A DNA stretch of 64,000 nucleotides from contig CAYNID010000001.1 in the NCBI GenBank assembly GCA_964397425.1, positions 453,107 through 517,106 on the forward strand, in the 5' to 3' direction. The first letter of the stretch is position 1; each line of letters opens with the position of its first letter. The stretch comes from Hallerella sp964397425. Lineage in GTDB: Bacteria; Fibrobacterota; Fibrobacteria; Fibrobacterales; Fibrobacteraceae. The position numbers and the translations under genes were made by a program. Under the pieces are notes generated by a model. The model searched no databases. It was given only the letters and a program-made list of their open reading frames with translations, and was not told the origin of the DNA. This document shows, piece by piece, positions 1 to 9,511 of this stretch.

Positions 1-802
1 TGTGTTTGCACTTCATTTGGGAGCCGAACCGTTCCAGGGCTTTCGCAATTTGGGAAATGTGGGTGTGACCTTTTTTCTCTGCCATGGATTCTTCGCCGTC
101 ATCGACAAAGGTGCACTCGGTGACTAAAACTTCGGATTCCCAGATGGATTCAATCGATTCCAGGTTGCTTCCGAGACAGTCCCCCATGAACGTGATGACG
201 GGGGAAAAAACTTCCCGGGTGACGTTGACTCCTTTTTTCCGCAACGCGATGATTTCTGTGGCATCGCAGCCCAAAAATTCTTCTTTGAGTTTGTTCTTGT
301 GGTTGTAAAGGGTCACGCCCATGGACGGCAAAAAATGTTGCTTTCCGATTTGGGCGTGTTGCACGGGGAACGCTTGAATGGCCAGATCCTTGCGGTAGCG
401 CAAAGGGATGATTTTGCCGGGAGCCATGGGGACAAGCTCAGGCAATTTGAACCGGCTTTCGGGAACGCCTTCGAATAGGGCTTCGGCATGGATCCATTTT
501 TCGGCACCGGGAACCAGATCTTCGGACATGTAATAGACAGAAGGGCGTTCTACTCCCATCATCCGGCGTAAACTGTGGTGACGCATCAGACAGCGGCTGT
601 GGTCACCGTGAGCGTGGGTCAAAAAGATGTGGTTGATGCCAATGGCGGATACGGGGCATTCTCCCATGTCGACGCAAAAATCGAATTCCGGGAGCTGTGT
701 GTAAGAGGCCAGCCCCGAAACGGAAAATCCACAGATTTGGACTTTACCGACATGATGGCGGACTTGGCGCAAAGCGTTGTGCAGGGACCTGATTTCTTGC
801 AT
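1..802 (-). CDS. MBL-fold metal-dependent hydrolase, RNase Z-like (3' end beyond window)
   Basis: Reading the minus strand from an ATG at 802 gives an open frame of 267 codons that runs off the left edge, so the C-terminus is missing. The metallo-beta-lactamase zinc motif THAHGDH lies at residues 62-68. A later metal-ligand aspartate sits in FMGDC near residue 208, and an HTH pair of histidines is near 246-248. This order of motifs fits the RNase Z/ElaC-like branch of the fold, which includes tRNA 3'-processing nucleases and less specific phosphodiesterases. The protein begins MQEIRSLHNALRQV and has no signal peptide, so it is cytoplasmic. It is divergent from the small membrane protein at 843, and the two share a 40-bp promoter gap. 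The family is clear; assignment to true tRNase Z is not. Confidence 0.8.
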   Translation of the reverse strand, partial: MQEIRSLHNALRQVRHHVGKVQICGFSVSGLASYTQLPEFDFCVDMGECPVSAIGINHIFLTHAHGDHSRCLMRHHSLRRMMGVERPSVYYMSEDLVPGAEKWIHAEALFEGVPESRFKLPELVPMAPGKIIPLRYRKDLAIQAFPVQHAQIGKQHFLPSMGVTLYNHKNKLKEEFLGCDATEIIALRKKGVNVTREVFSPVITFMGDCLGSNLESIESIWESEVLVTECTFVDDGEESMAEKKGHTHISQIAKALERFGSQMKCKH

Positions 803-842
803 TTCGCTTCAAAAGATAGTAAGTTTTGGAAGAAGGTTTTTG

Positions 843-1256
843 ATGAAAGTGCGCCTTTTGAAATATATCGCCTCTGTCGAGAGGATTGTCGCCGGGGAAG
901 TTTTGCCCGAAGACTGGGAAGCTGTTATCGCCGATTTGCTTGTGCAAATCCGATTTTTCCAACATGAACGCCTGGTGCATTTGCTGGTGACGCTCCTGTT
1001 CGCCTTGCTGTTCGTGGGAACGACTCTCTTCTTTTCCGTTTTCCCGTCTTTACCCCTGTTCGCGCTGGATTTGCTCTTCTTGCTGCTCCTCGTTCCCTAC
1101 ATTCGACATTATTATATACTGGAAAACGGAACGCAACGCCTGTATGCGCTTTACGACAGCCTGTGGAAAAAGAGTGTGGAATCGGGAAGAGTTTCAAGGG
1201 AAAACGCCTCCCGTTGTCGGGGATTGTCCATGGACAACGCTCACGGACTTTTTTGA
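843..1256 (+). CDS. Small two-helix membrane protein, unknown function
   Basis: This 137-aa protein starts at the ATG preceded by GGAAGAAGG, which is a better start than the in-frame ATG 66 bases upstream that lies inside the divergent gene. The first 45 residues are soluble and mixed charged (MKVRLLKYIASVERIV). Two strongly hydrophobic stretches follow at about residues 45-65 and 70-90, then a soluble tail of about 45 residues. This suggests an inner-membrane hairpin with both ends on the same side. No catalytic motif or known domain was recognised. It stands alone between the divergent MBL hydrolase and the lipoprotein gene at 1297. Confidence 0.6.
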   Translation: MKVRLLKYIASVERIVAGEVLPEDWEAVIADLLVQIRFFQHERLVHLLVTLLFALLFVGTTLFFSVFPSLPLFALDLLFLLLLVPYIRHYYILENGTQRLYALYDSLWKKSVESGRVSRENASRCRGLSMDNAHGLF

Positions 1257-1296
1257 AACAATTTTGAAAATGCCAATGTATATTTTTGGATAGTAT

Positions 1297-2994
1297 ATGG
1301 GATTGATGCGAAAAAAAGCGAATTGGATTGAAAATGCCGGAACCTTTTTCTGGGTGCTTTTGTCGGCGTTTGCTTTTTGGGCGTGTTCAACGTCGGAAAC
1401 AACGGCTTTGGGGAACAGCGCGGAGTCAGGGAATCCGGAAATTGCGGGAGTCCTCCGGTTTTCAAATGGGGAGCCGGCTGCGAAAGTTCGCGTGACTCTG
1501 GTGCCTGCCGAATATTCTGCGCTTTCCGGCGAAATGTTGGATTCTTCGTGGATGGAAAAAACCGATTCGCTGGGCCGTTATTCTTTTGACCGGGTTCCTG
1601 ATGGCGCGTTTTCGTTAGAAGCGTTGGATTCCGCTTCGGGCAAAATGTTCTTGAAGCTGGGAATCGGCGCAAAGGATTCGACTCTTGTCGAAGTGGACGG
1701 CGTTTTGGAAAATACGGGCAGCGTGCGCCTGGGCGCCCATGGATTCAAGGATGGAACGACAGGATTTGTCACAGTTCCCGGAACGACGATTCTTCGGGCG
1801 GTGACCGTTGAAATGGGGAACATCTTTGTGGATTCCCTCCCGGCAGATTCCCTTTCGCCGTTAGTCTTTGTTTCGGATGACGGTTATTCGCTTTCGTTAA
1901 AAGAAGGTGTGTTAGTCGTGGCGGATTCCGTCGTGAATGTCGATGCGGAACGGGTTTCGTTTGGCTTCAAGTTCCTTTTGGATGCGGCGGCGATAGGCGT
2001 TTCGGAAAATTTGTTGAATTTTCCGCTCAAGCTCAGCCTGGATTCTTCGGATTATGATTTTTCCGGGCTGGAGCGCGTTCAAGGCGTTTGGAGAGCCGTC
2101 CTTTGTGGAGACTCTCTCTCTTTGGACCTTTCGTATTCGGATGTCCGGGCGGGAAAATTCACGTTCTGGACGCGGATTCCAAAGCTCCGCTCTGGGGTAA
2201 GCGATTCCCTGTTCCTGTATTTTACGGAAAGGGATTCCGTGCAAAGTGAAAATTCAGACGTAAGCGTTTTTGCAGACAGCTACATCGCCGCATGGCATTT
2301 TGACGAGGGCGCGGATTCTGTTTGGGACGCGACGGGAAACTCTTTTGTCGGGGAACCGAAAAATATGACGGTCGCCGATGAAGCCGTTGCCGGTTCCGCT
2401 TTGTATTATGACGGCAAAAACAGTTCTGTCCGCATTCCGAATTCCGCGGAAGGCGATTTTGACGTGACCGTGAAGGATCCCATCACATTTTCGGTCTGGG
2501 TGAAAATGGATGATTTGAAAAAATCCAGTGTGGTGTTTGGCAAAGGGGCGTTCCAATACCATCTGTCATATTTGAACGGTACGGAATCCCTGTGGCTCTA
2601 CGAAGCGTTCTCGGATGAAATTCTCGGTCAAGATTCGACGACCGCATCGACGCGTTACTGGTATTGCGACTCGACTGTTGAAGCGGGAGTGTGGACGTTC
2701 TTCGCGGTGGTGCAGGATACGGGGAAAACAGTCATGTATGTGAACGATTCGCTGATAGTTTCGGAGGCGCGGGTCGGTACGAGTACAAAATCCCGGATTG
2801 CGGACAGCCTTTTTGTCATCGGAGAGCTGGTTTATCCGGCGGATTCGGCGACAAATACGGTCACGCACCGTTTCAAGGGCATCATTGACGAATTGCATGT
2901 GAGCCGTGTTCCGCGTTCAGCGGATTGGGTGAAAGCCTCTTATGCAAACCAGAATCCTGAGCGGCGTTGGCCCGAGCCCATTGCGCTGCCCTGA
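1297..2994 (+). CDS. Exported lipoprotein with DUF2341-like and LamG/concanavalin-like domains
   Basis: The 565-aa protein begins with a basic N-terminus and a hydrophobic stretch ending AFWAC at about residue 30, which looks like a lipobox, so it is probably anchored to a membrane by a lipidated cysteine. A carboxypeptidase-regulatory-like beta domain follows (about 50-130, with TDSLGRYSFDRVPDG). Next comes a DUF2341-like region (about 215-315, ending DSLFLYF) and a LamG/concanavalin A-like lectin domain (about 330-560, with AAWHFDEGADSVWDATG and FKGIIDELHVSRVPRS). The order DUF2341 then LamG is common in surface proteins of polysaccharide degraders. Its position just before the pectin enzymes suggests glycan binding; no enzyme active site was seen. 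The ATG at 1306 is an alternative start. Confidence 0.75.
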   Translation: MGLMRKKANWIENAGTFFWVLLSAFAFWACSTSETTALGNSAESGNPEIAGVLRFSNGEPAAKVRVTLVPAEYSALSGEMLDSSWMEKTDSLGRYSFDRVPDGAFSLEALDSASGKMFLKLGIGAKDSTLVEVDGVLENTGSVRLGAHGFKDGTTGFVTVPGTTILRAVTVEMGNIFVDSLPADSLSPLVFVSDDGYSLSLKEGVLVVADSVVNVDAERVSFGFKFLLDAAAIGVSENLLNFPLKLSLDSSDYDFSGLERVQGVWRAVLCGDSLSLDLSYSDVRAGKFTFWTRIPKLRSGVSDSLFLYFTERDSVQSENSDVSVFADSYIAAWHFDEGADSVWDATGNSFVGEPKNMTVADEAVAGSALYYDGKNSSVRIPNSAEGDFDVTVKDPITFSVWVKMDDLKKSSVVFGKGAFQYHLSYLNGTESLWLYEAFSDEILGQDSTTASTRYWYCDSTVEAGVWTFFAVVQDTGKTVMYVNDSLIVSEARVGTSTKSRIADSLFVIGELVYPADSATNTVTHRFKGIIDELHVSRVPRSADWVKASYANQNPERRWPEPIALP

Positions 2995-3115
2995 CTGTAT
3001 TTTTGTAAACGCGTTTTAACAAGCGTTGTCTTTGGACTTCGGTTTTGAAGGGGATTTTTTCGTGCGGAATTTGCCGAAAATATTTTAAACAAAAACCTTT
3101 GACAGGAAGGATTGG

Positions 3116-5731
3116 ATGGTTAGAAAGTATTTAAAACAGGCTGCGTTAGGAGCGTGCGGCGGTGCGCTCTTGTTCGGCCTTGTGACGGAATCTTTTGCTG
3201 CGTCTCAAATGGAAAAGTTGGGCAGGGGACTTTCGGTGGCGAACGCGGGGACGGGTGTGCTTGTCTCTTGGCGGTTGCTGGGAACGGATTCTCCGACGGC
3301 GACGTTCACCCTTTTCCGGGATGGCGAGGAAATTGCGAAGATTTCGGGAAATTCCCCCACATCGTATCTCGATGTTTCCGGTTCGACGGAAAGCGCTTAC
3401 ACGTTGAAAGACGAATCGGGCGAGGAATCTTCCGCTTTCATCATTTTAGACAAATATTACAAGGACAATTATGGCCATGCCGCTTACAAGAGCATCCGCC
3501 TAGACGTTCCGGACAGCGTGAAAACGCCGGATAATGTCAAATGTTCCTATACGCCAAACGACATGAGCGTTGGCGACTTGGATGGGGACGGCGAATACGA
3601 ATTGATTCTCAAATGGGACCCGTCGAATTCCAAGGACAATGCGAACGACGGTTATACGGGAAATGTTTACATCGATGCGTATAAAATGGACGGGACAAAA
3701 CTTTGGCGCATTGATTTGGGAAAGAATATCCGGGCTGGTGCGCATTATACGCAATTCATGGTTTATGATTTGGACGGAGACGGGATTGCCGAAGTCGCGA
3801 TGAAAACGGGTGACGGCACTGTTGATGGAAAAGGAAATGTCATTGGCGACGCCTCGGCGGATTACCGCACATCGGCGGGCCGCATTATGAGCGGCAACGA
3901 ATATTTGACCGTGTTCAGCGGAAAAACCGGAGAAGCGTTGGCGACGATAGACTACGTTCCAGGCCGCGAAGAAACGGATCTTTGGGGCGACACTTATGGA
4001 AACCGTTCCGAGCGGATGTTGGCGGCTATCGCTTATCTTGACGGCGTCCATCCGAGCCTCATCATGACCCGCGGTTATTATGCGGCGGCTTACATGGTCG
4101 CGTTTGACTTTGACGGAAAGAATCTGACTCAGCGGTGGATTCACAAGGGAAACCAAGCGGAAAGCGGTATCTGGGGCGAGGGCAATCACAATATTTCTGT
4201 CGGCGATTTGGATGGCGACGGATTTGATGAAATCGTTTTTGGAAGCGCCGCCGTGAATCACGATGGCACGTTGCGCTACCGGACGGGATTTGGCCATGGA
4301 GATGCGATACACCTTTCCGACATGGACCCGGACAATCCCGGTTTGGAAGTTTGGGATGTCCATGAAGAATCGACATCCCCTTACAGCGATGAACTCCGCG
4401 ATAAAGATGGAAAAGTACTTTGGGGGTCGGCGCAGGTGGGCGGTGACAATGGCCGCGGTCTCGCCGCCGATATCGATTCTACGAACAGGGGATTTGAAAT
4501 GTGGAGCGGCGCATCGGGAGGCGTTCGCACGGTGAACGGCACCCTTCTCAGCGCAGTTAAGCCTTCGTATAATTTCCGCATTTATTTTGATGGAGACTTG
4601 CAAGACGAATTGCTGGATGCGACAGGAGGCGGTGGCTCTGGCGGTAAACTGGAAAAATGGAATTCCACGACCAAGCAGGTGGAACGCTTTCTCAGCTTTT
4701 ACAACATCAACGGCTCCACGCTGAACAATTACACGAAGGCGAATCCTTGTATTGCCGCAGATATTTTTGGCGACTGGCGCGAAGAATTCATTGTGCGAAA
4801 CAGCACGGACCCTTCTGTGGTCAACATCATTGTGACAAATTATGAAACGCCGCACCGCGTTTACACGTTGATGCACGACCGCCAATACCGCGAAAGTGTC
4901 GCGTGGCAAAATGTCGGTTACAATCAACCGCCCCATTTGAGCTATTACCTGCCAGATTTTGTCGGTAAAAATTTGAAGAAACCGGAAATTTCCGTTGTCG
5001 CCACATCGTCAAATGTGCCCGCTTCCATTGAATTTGCGGCCACATTCGAAGCTTCGGAACCGGATGCGAACAGTTCGGGATACGTGGAATCGGATCATGC
5101 CGGATTTTTGGGCAGGGCGTATTGGAATTTTGCAAACGAAGCGGGCTCTTTTGCGTCTTACGCGTTGACGTCGAAAACGGATACGTCGGCGACTCTCGCT
5201 GTGGTTTTTGCAAACGGAGGCTCGGCGGACCGCAGAATGGTGGTGAATGTGGGAATGAACAGCTACACGGTCAGCTTTCCGCCAACGGGATGGGATGTTT
5301 GGGATACGGCTTTGGTGAACGTCTCCATTCCGAAAGGAAATTTTGACGTGGAATTCGTTTCCGCGACAACAGACGGCGGCCCGAATATTTGCGTCTTTGC
5401 CTTTGATGTCCCTGCGGTTGAAAAACTCGGAACCGCTTTTGACGAAAATGCAAACAAAGAAGATTCGACAACAGTCCTCGTTTCACCGATCGGATTTTCT
5501 GCCGAATTTAACCCGGCGCTAGAACGGCTGCGTACGGATAAAGCGGGAATGGCGACGGTTTCCGTCTTTGATATGCAGGGGAAAAAGATTTTTTCGTATG
5601 TGGCGAATGTTCACGCGGGAGAATCAACGCTTTCCCTGCGCAAGGAAACTCTGTCTGCGGGAATGTACATGGTGAACGTTTCGTTGAATTCGCGGACGGT
5701 AGCCCAGAAAAAGTTCATCGTCAATCCTTAA
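3116..5731 (+). CDS. Rhamnogalacturonan lyase, PL11 family, with CBM-like module and C-terminal sorting tail
   Basis: This is an 871-aa secreted enzyme expected to cleave the rhamnose-galacturonate backbone of pectin rhamnogalacturonan I by beta-elimination. It has a signal peptide (MVRKYLKQAALGACG, with cleavage near SFAAS), an N-terminal beta domain (about 34-110) and an eight-bladed-propeller-type catalytic region (about 140-625). That region is rich in calcium-binding DxDxDG loops, such as GDLDGDGEYE, YDLDGDGIAE and GDLDGDGFDE, as in YesW/YesX. Residues of about 645-765 form a carbohydrate-binding-like module with GWDVWDT and DGGPNI, shared with the next two genes. The last 80 residues end LSAGMYMVNVSLNSR, like type IX secretion tails. 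AGGAAGG precedes the ATG. The next gene starts 9 bases downstream, so an operon is likely. Confidence 0.88.
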   Translation: MVRKYLKQAALGACGGALLFGLVTESFAASQMEKLGRGLSVANAGTGVLVSWRLLGTDSPTATFTLFRDGEEIAKISGNSPTSYLDVSGSTESAYTLKDESGEESSAFIILDKYYKDNYGHAAYKSIRLDVPDSVKTPDNVKCSYTPNDMSVGDLDGDGEYELILKWDPSNSKDNANDGYTGNVYIDAYKMDGTKLWRIDLGKNIRAGAHYTQFMVYDLDGDGIAEVAMKTGDGTVDGKGNVIGDASADYRTSAGRIMSGNEYLTVFSGKTGEALATIDYVPGREETDLWGDTYGNRSERMLAAIAYLDGVHPSLIMTRGYYAAAYMVAFDFDGKNLTQRWIHKGNQAESGIWGEGNHNISVGDLDGDGFDEIVFGSAAVNHDGTLRYRTGFGHGDAIHLSDMDPDNPGLEVWDVHEESTSPYSDELRDKDGKVLWGSAQVGGDNGRGLAADIDSTNRGFEMWSGASGGVRTVNGTLLSAVKPSYNFRIYFDGDLQDELLDATGGGGSGGKLEKWNSTTKQVERFLSFYNINGSTLNNYTKANPCIAADIFGDWREEFIVRNSTDPSVVNIIVTNYETPHRVYTLMHDRQYRESVAWQNVGYNQPPHLSYYLPDFVGKNLKKPEISVVATSSNVPASIEFAATFEASEPDANSSGYVESDHAGFLGRAYWNFANEAGSFASYALTSKTDTSATLAVVFANGGSADRRMVVNVGMNSYTVSFPPTGWDVWDTALVNVSIPKGNFDVEFVSATTDGGPNICVFAFDVPAVEKLGTAFDENANKEDSTTVLVSPIGFSAEFNPALERLRTDKAGMATVSVFDMQGKKIFSYVANVHAGESTLSLRKETLSAGMYMVNVSLNSRTVAQKKFIVNP

Positions 5732-5740
5732 ACGGAGAAA

Positions 5741-7639
5741 ATGTCCATGCGAAAATTTGGTGAAAGGATTTGGCAAACGGCAATCGTTTTGACGTTGATT
5801 TTTTCCGCGGCGGTTTGGGCCAAAATAACCATTTATCTTTGCGGCGATTCAACAATGCAGGATTGGGCGGATGGCTATTATCCAAAGCGCGGCATCGGTC
5901 AGGATTTCAGTTACTTCTGGAATGCGGACTTTGTCAATGTGGTGAACGTGGGAAAGGGCGGAACTTACGCCATGGGTTATTACAACAGTTTTTGGCCGGA
6001 AGTCAAGTCGAAGCTTTCGCCCGGCGATTTTGTAATCATCCAGTTTGGAATCAACGACCGTTCTTACAGCAACGAAAATGATTTTGTGACGGCGACGACG
6101 GCGATGGCTCAGGAGGCGCTTGAAAAAGGCGCGCATCCGATTATCATCAATCCTGTTCGGCGAAGTGATTTCCGCTTTAGCACTTCGGCGGTGGGCGTTC
6201 ATGATTCCATTTATGAATCTTATCACGGTTATCCCATCCGCGCCAGGGAAATTGCGGCGAACTTGAACATTCCGCTGATTGACATGGACACGCTTTCGCG
6301 AAACTATCTGCTTTCCGTTGGGCAATTTTACGCGCTCCACTATCTGAATATGTATTTGAATGCGGGGGAATATTCGACTTATGCGAAAGGAAACTCGGAC
6401 AATCTTCATTTGCAGCAAAACGGAGCGACTGTCTTTGGGCGCATTACGACGGAACAAATGCGGAATCATGCCGATGCGAATGTGCGCGCGCTTTCCAAGT
6501 ATCTCGCTCCGATGTATCAGCTCGACGTGAAAATCAGCCCGGAAGGTTCGGATTCGGTCACAACGCTTAGCGCGTATTATCCTGCGGGAATGACGGTGAC
6601 GTTGAAAACGACTCCGAAAGCGGGAAAAGTCTTTTTGGGATGGTATGACGGCAAAGGCAACAAATGTTCGAATTCCCAGTCTGCGGTGACGTCGCCTTAC
6701 ATTTGTACGTTGACGATGCAAAAGGCGTCGACGCAATATACGGCGGTTTACAGCGGCGGAGAAGCTCTCCTTTACACGGGAGACGGCGCGGCCCGCAAAG
6801 CGTTCCCCACGGGAACGCCGCGGACTCTTGAAGAGGCGAAACAAACGGGCGCAATCACAATCGATACGGCGGTTTCGTACGACAAGAATATCGTCAGTTG
6901 GTTCGACGCTTACGCCCCGGATTCCGGAAAAGGATTTTCGGAAAACAACCACAAAGATCATACGGGAATGGGATTTTTCAATTTCGACAATGCGGTGAAT
7001 TCTTTTGCGGACTACCGGATGCTTTTCCCGGCGGCGGGATACGTGACCATGGGAATCCGGTATTCGTTTTCGGGAACGACAGAGCGGGAACTGAATGTTT
7101 ACTTGGATCACGATTATTATGTGAATTTCAAATCGACGGGAAGTTGGGACGTTTGGGATACAGCTTGGGTGAATGTCGACCTGGCGAAAGGGGAAGCTAT
7201 GCTCAAAATGATTTCAATGACATTTGATGGCGGCCCGAATATCGATGCGTTCGGATTCAGCATCGAAGGCGTTCGTCGAATCCTTTCGTCTGGCGACACC
7301 ATTTACGGAGAAGGAGAAGTTCCTCCGGAATCCTCTTCGTCGACGGAATTTTCCTCTTCTTCAGGAACAGGCGAAGGTTCTTTGAAAAAAATCCATTCGA
7401 ATGGCAACCCGGGCGCGTTCCGCTTGAACGGAAATGCGGTGACAGTGCCCGCTTCTGAAATGGTGAACGTTCAAGTCTTTGATATGTCGGGGCGTTTGAT
7501 GGTGAAAAAGGACGTGTTCCTTTCTGCCGGGACTTCGGCGTTGCCGCTGCATTCTTGGGTGTCTCGCACGGGCGTGTACCGGATTCTTCTCCGGGCGGGG
7601 ACGGCAACGGTCAGCGGCAATTGGGCTTTGGTCCGTTAG
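5741..7639 (+). CDS. SGNH-hydrolase, rhamnogalacturonan acetylesterase-like (CE12), multidomain
   Basis: The 632-aa secreted protein has a signal peptide (cleavage near AVWA) followed at once by an SGNH esterase domain (about 28-255). Block I is GDSTMQDWADG with the nucleophile serine, the block III position reads QFGINDRS, and the C-terminal catalytic Asp/His block is DNLHLQQNGA. This is the CE12 pattern of enzymes that remove acetyl groups from rhamnogalacturonan. An InlB-like beta-repeat follows (about 260-345, with FLGWYDGKGN), then a CBM-like module (about 375-510, with SWDVWDT and DGGPNID), a short Ser-rich linker (SSSSTEFSSSS) and a C-terminal sorting-type beta domain. It lies 9 bases after the PL11 gene. 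GGAG precedes the start; the ATG at 5747 is also possible. Confidence 0.85.
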   Translation: MSMRKFGERIWQTAIVLTLIFSAAVWAKITIYLCGDSTMQDWADGYYPKRGIGQDFSYFWNADFVNVVNVGKGGTYAMGYYNSFWPEVKSKLSPGDFVIIQFGINDRSYSNENDFVTATTAMAQEALEKGAHPIIINPVRRSDFRFSTSAVGVHDSIYESYHGYPIRAREIAANLNIPLIDMDTLSRNYLLSVGQFYALHYLNMYLNAGEYSTYAKGNSDNLHLQQNGATVFGRITTEQMRNHADANVRALSKYLAPMYQLDVKISPEGSDSVTTLSAYYPAGMTVTLKTTPKAGKVFLGWYDGKGNKCSNSQSAVTSPYICTLTMQKASTQYTAVYSGGEALLYTGDGAARKAFPTGTPRTLEEAKQTGAITIDTAVSYDKNIVSWFDAYAPDSGKGFSENNHKDHTGMGFFNFDNAVNSFADYRMLFPAAGYVTMGIRYSFSGTTERELNVYLDHDYYVNFKSTGSWDVWDTAWVNVDLAKGEAMLKMISMTFDGGPNIDAFGFSIEGVRRILSSGDTIYGEGEVPPESSSSTEFSSSSGTGEGSLKKIHSNGNPGAFRLNGNAVTVPASEMVNVQVFDMSGRLMVKKDVFLSAGTSALPLHSWVSRTGVYRILLRAGTATVSGNWALVR

Positions 7640-7649
7640 GAGGTTATCT

Positions 7650-9419
7650 GTGAAAAACTGGGCTGTATCGCTTCTTTTGGTTGGGGCTTTAACCGTTTTG
7701 TCTCAAAGCGATTCTTCGGTGGTGACAATTCATATTATCGGAGATTCGACGGTTTGCAATTATGCGGCGCGGGCTTATCCGCAAACCGGCTGGGGACAGA
7801 TTCTGGGGAGCTTTTTTGATGATTCCAAAGTAAAGGTCAACAACGTGGCGCTTGGCGGACGCAGTTCAAAAACATTCATTCAGGAAGGCCGGCTTGAAAA
7901 TCTCAAATCGAAAATTTCGCCGGGCGATTTTGTGATGGTTCAATTCGGGCACAACGACCGTTATTTTGGAAATAATTCGCGGCAGGTTCCTTTTGATTCC
8001 TTGGGCTATTGGCTGCAACAATATGTGGATGTGGCGAAGGAACGCGGAGCGACTCCCATCTTTGTCTCACCGATGAATATGAACATGGGAACGAACGGAC
8101 GCAATATCTTTACCGAATACAATGTCCGCGGAAAAATGGAAGAACTTTCCCAATTGAATCAGATTCCTTTTGTGGATTTGAACAGCAAATCGTACAACGC
8201 TTACAGCAAAAATTGGAACGCGGCTTACGTTTCCCGTTATCAGTTCAAGTATTTCTTGCCCGGAGAATATCCGAATTATCCCGATGGCGTGACAAATGAT
8301 GGGACGACGCACTTTCAAGAATCCGGTTCCATTTCGCATTGCCAGTGGATTGTGGAAGAATTGGAAAGTGCGCTGGCGGGAGAAAAATATCTTTCTGCGG
8401 ATTCCAGGTCGCGTTTGACCGTGCTTCTTTCCGCGCTCAAAAAACGCTATGCGCTGTCTGTGAAATCGAACGTTTCATCTGCTAGTGGAATCATTACGCA
8501 TCAGCAGGAGCTTCCGGGCGGCGCGCCGCTTGCGCTCCATGTCAGCCCGGGCAGTTTTGGAAAGGCTTTTAAGGGCTGGTATGACGATGACTGCAATTTG
8601 CTTTCGCAAGATTCCAATTATTATGGGGAAAAAACGTTGTATCGCGCAGTCACGTATACCGCCGTATTTGAAGGTGGGAACGCCTGTGCGACGACATCGC
8701 ATGGCGCGGAAGAAAAACTTTCGAGTTCATCTGCGGAAGTAAGCAGTTCCAGCGCGTCTTCTTCCTCTTTCCGGCAAGAAATTTGTTTTAACGGTGTCGC
8801 AAAGTCCAATTGGCCCTCTCCCATCGACATGGCTTATCCGGAGCAGGGGCAGGGAACGACGGATGAAAATCATCTGGGCTACACGGGCGCCGGATTTTTC
8901 AACATGGCGAATGATTCGAACAGCGTTGCCGTTTACAATATCACATCGGACCAGTCCGCTTCGGATGCCCGGATGATGATCCGTTATTCTTTTGATGGGA
9001 CGGCGAACCGCGATATGAAATTCACCGTTGACAATGGGACATACGATGTGGCGTTTCCGCCGACGGGAAGTTGGGATGTTTGGGATACGGTTTACATTGA
9101 CAGTGTCTGGGTGGACGCCTTGGATTTTCTGCTGACCATTCAATCGACGACAAAGGATGGCGGACCGAATATCGACATGATAGCGTTTGACATGGTGAAT
9201 GTTTATCGGACGGGCTGTTCTCCCTCGGAATACGAAAAAAACAGTTCCGCTTCGGATGTGAAAAGCTCGTCTTCGGAATCTTCGGCGGGAATGCGTGGCC
9301 GGATTCGAACCGTTTCTGTGCAACGGGCCGGAGGACTTTGGATTTATGACGCTCTTGGACATAGAATTGGGAATGGTTCGGGAAAAGAGTTGCCTAAAGG
9401 TGTGTATTTCGGACGGTAA
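7650..9419 (+). CDS. Second SGNH/CE12-like pectin acetylesterase, multidomain
   Basis: A 589-aa paralogue of the preceding esterase. The GTG start is fixed by a strong AGGAGG that overlaps the stop of the upstream gene. A signal peptide is followed by the SGNH domain: block I GDSTVCNYAARAYP, block II-type GGRSS, block III QFGHNDR, and a C-terminal histidine in GTTHFQESG. An InlB-like repeat (about 275-345, GWYDDDCN), a Ser-rich linker (SSSSAEVSSSSASSSSF), the shared CBM-like module (about 370-520, SWDVWDT and DGGPNID) and a second Ser linker follow. The C-terminal tail is short and ends LPKGVYFGR, so the sorting-type domain looks truncated compared with its neighbours. Together with the PL11 lyase it probably deacetylates and cuts rhamnogalacturonan I. 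Confidence 0.83.
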   Translation: MKNWAVSLLLVGALTVLSQSDSSVVTIHIIGDSTVCNYAARAYPQTGWGQILGSFFDDSKVKVNNVALGGRSSKTFIQEGRLENLKSKISPGDFVMVQFGHNDRYFGNNSRQVPFDSLGYWLQQYVDVAKERGATPIFVSPMNMNMGTNGRNIFTEYNVRGKMEELSQLNQIPFVDLNSKSYNAYSKNWNAAYVSRYQFKYFLPGEYPNYPDGVTNDGTTHFQESGSISHCQWIVEELESALAGEKYLSADSRSRLTVLLSALKKRYALSVKSNVSSASGIITHQQELPGGAPLALHVSPGSFGKAFKGWYDDDCNLLSQDSNYYGEKTLYRAVTYTAVFEGGNACATTSHGAEEKLSSSSAEVSSSSASSSSFRQEICFNGVAKSNWPSPIDMAYPEQGQGTTDENHLGYTGAGFFNMANDSNSVAVYNITSDQSASDARMMIRYSFDGTANRDMKFTVDNGTYDVAFPPTGSWDVWDTVYIDSVWVDALDFLLTIQSTTKDGGPNIDMIAFDMVNVYRTGCSPSEYEKNSSASDVKSSSSESSAGMRGRIRTVSVQRAGGLWIYDALGHRIGNGSGKELPKGVYFGR

Positions 9420-9499
9420 GAGGTTGCGGTCGAAAAAGGATGGAGGCCTGTGAATTGCGCCGCTTGCAAGAAATTCTTGCAGAAAGACGGCTGCGGTGT

Positions 9500-9505
9500 T
9501 ATATT
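9500..9505 (+). promoter_or_regulatory. TATATT -10-like element close to a start codon
   Basis: TATATT ends 6 bases before the ATG at 9512 of the broken gene, with no Shine-Dalgarno between them. The spacing would put the transcription start at or next to the ATG, as in other places in this window. Confidence 0.35.
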
Positions 9506-9511
9506 TTTAAC

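Noticed and set aside
3500..4936. Long antisense frame of 478 codons across the PL11 lyase gene
   Set aside because: It has no recognisable motif, is rich in Arg/His typical of antisense shadows in this codon usage, and the sense frame is a clear PL11 lyase.
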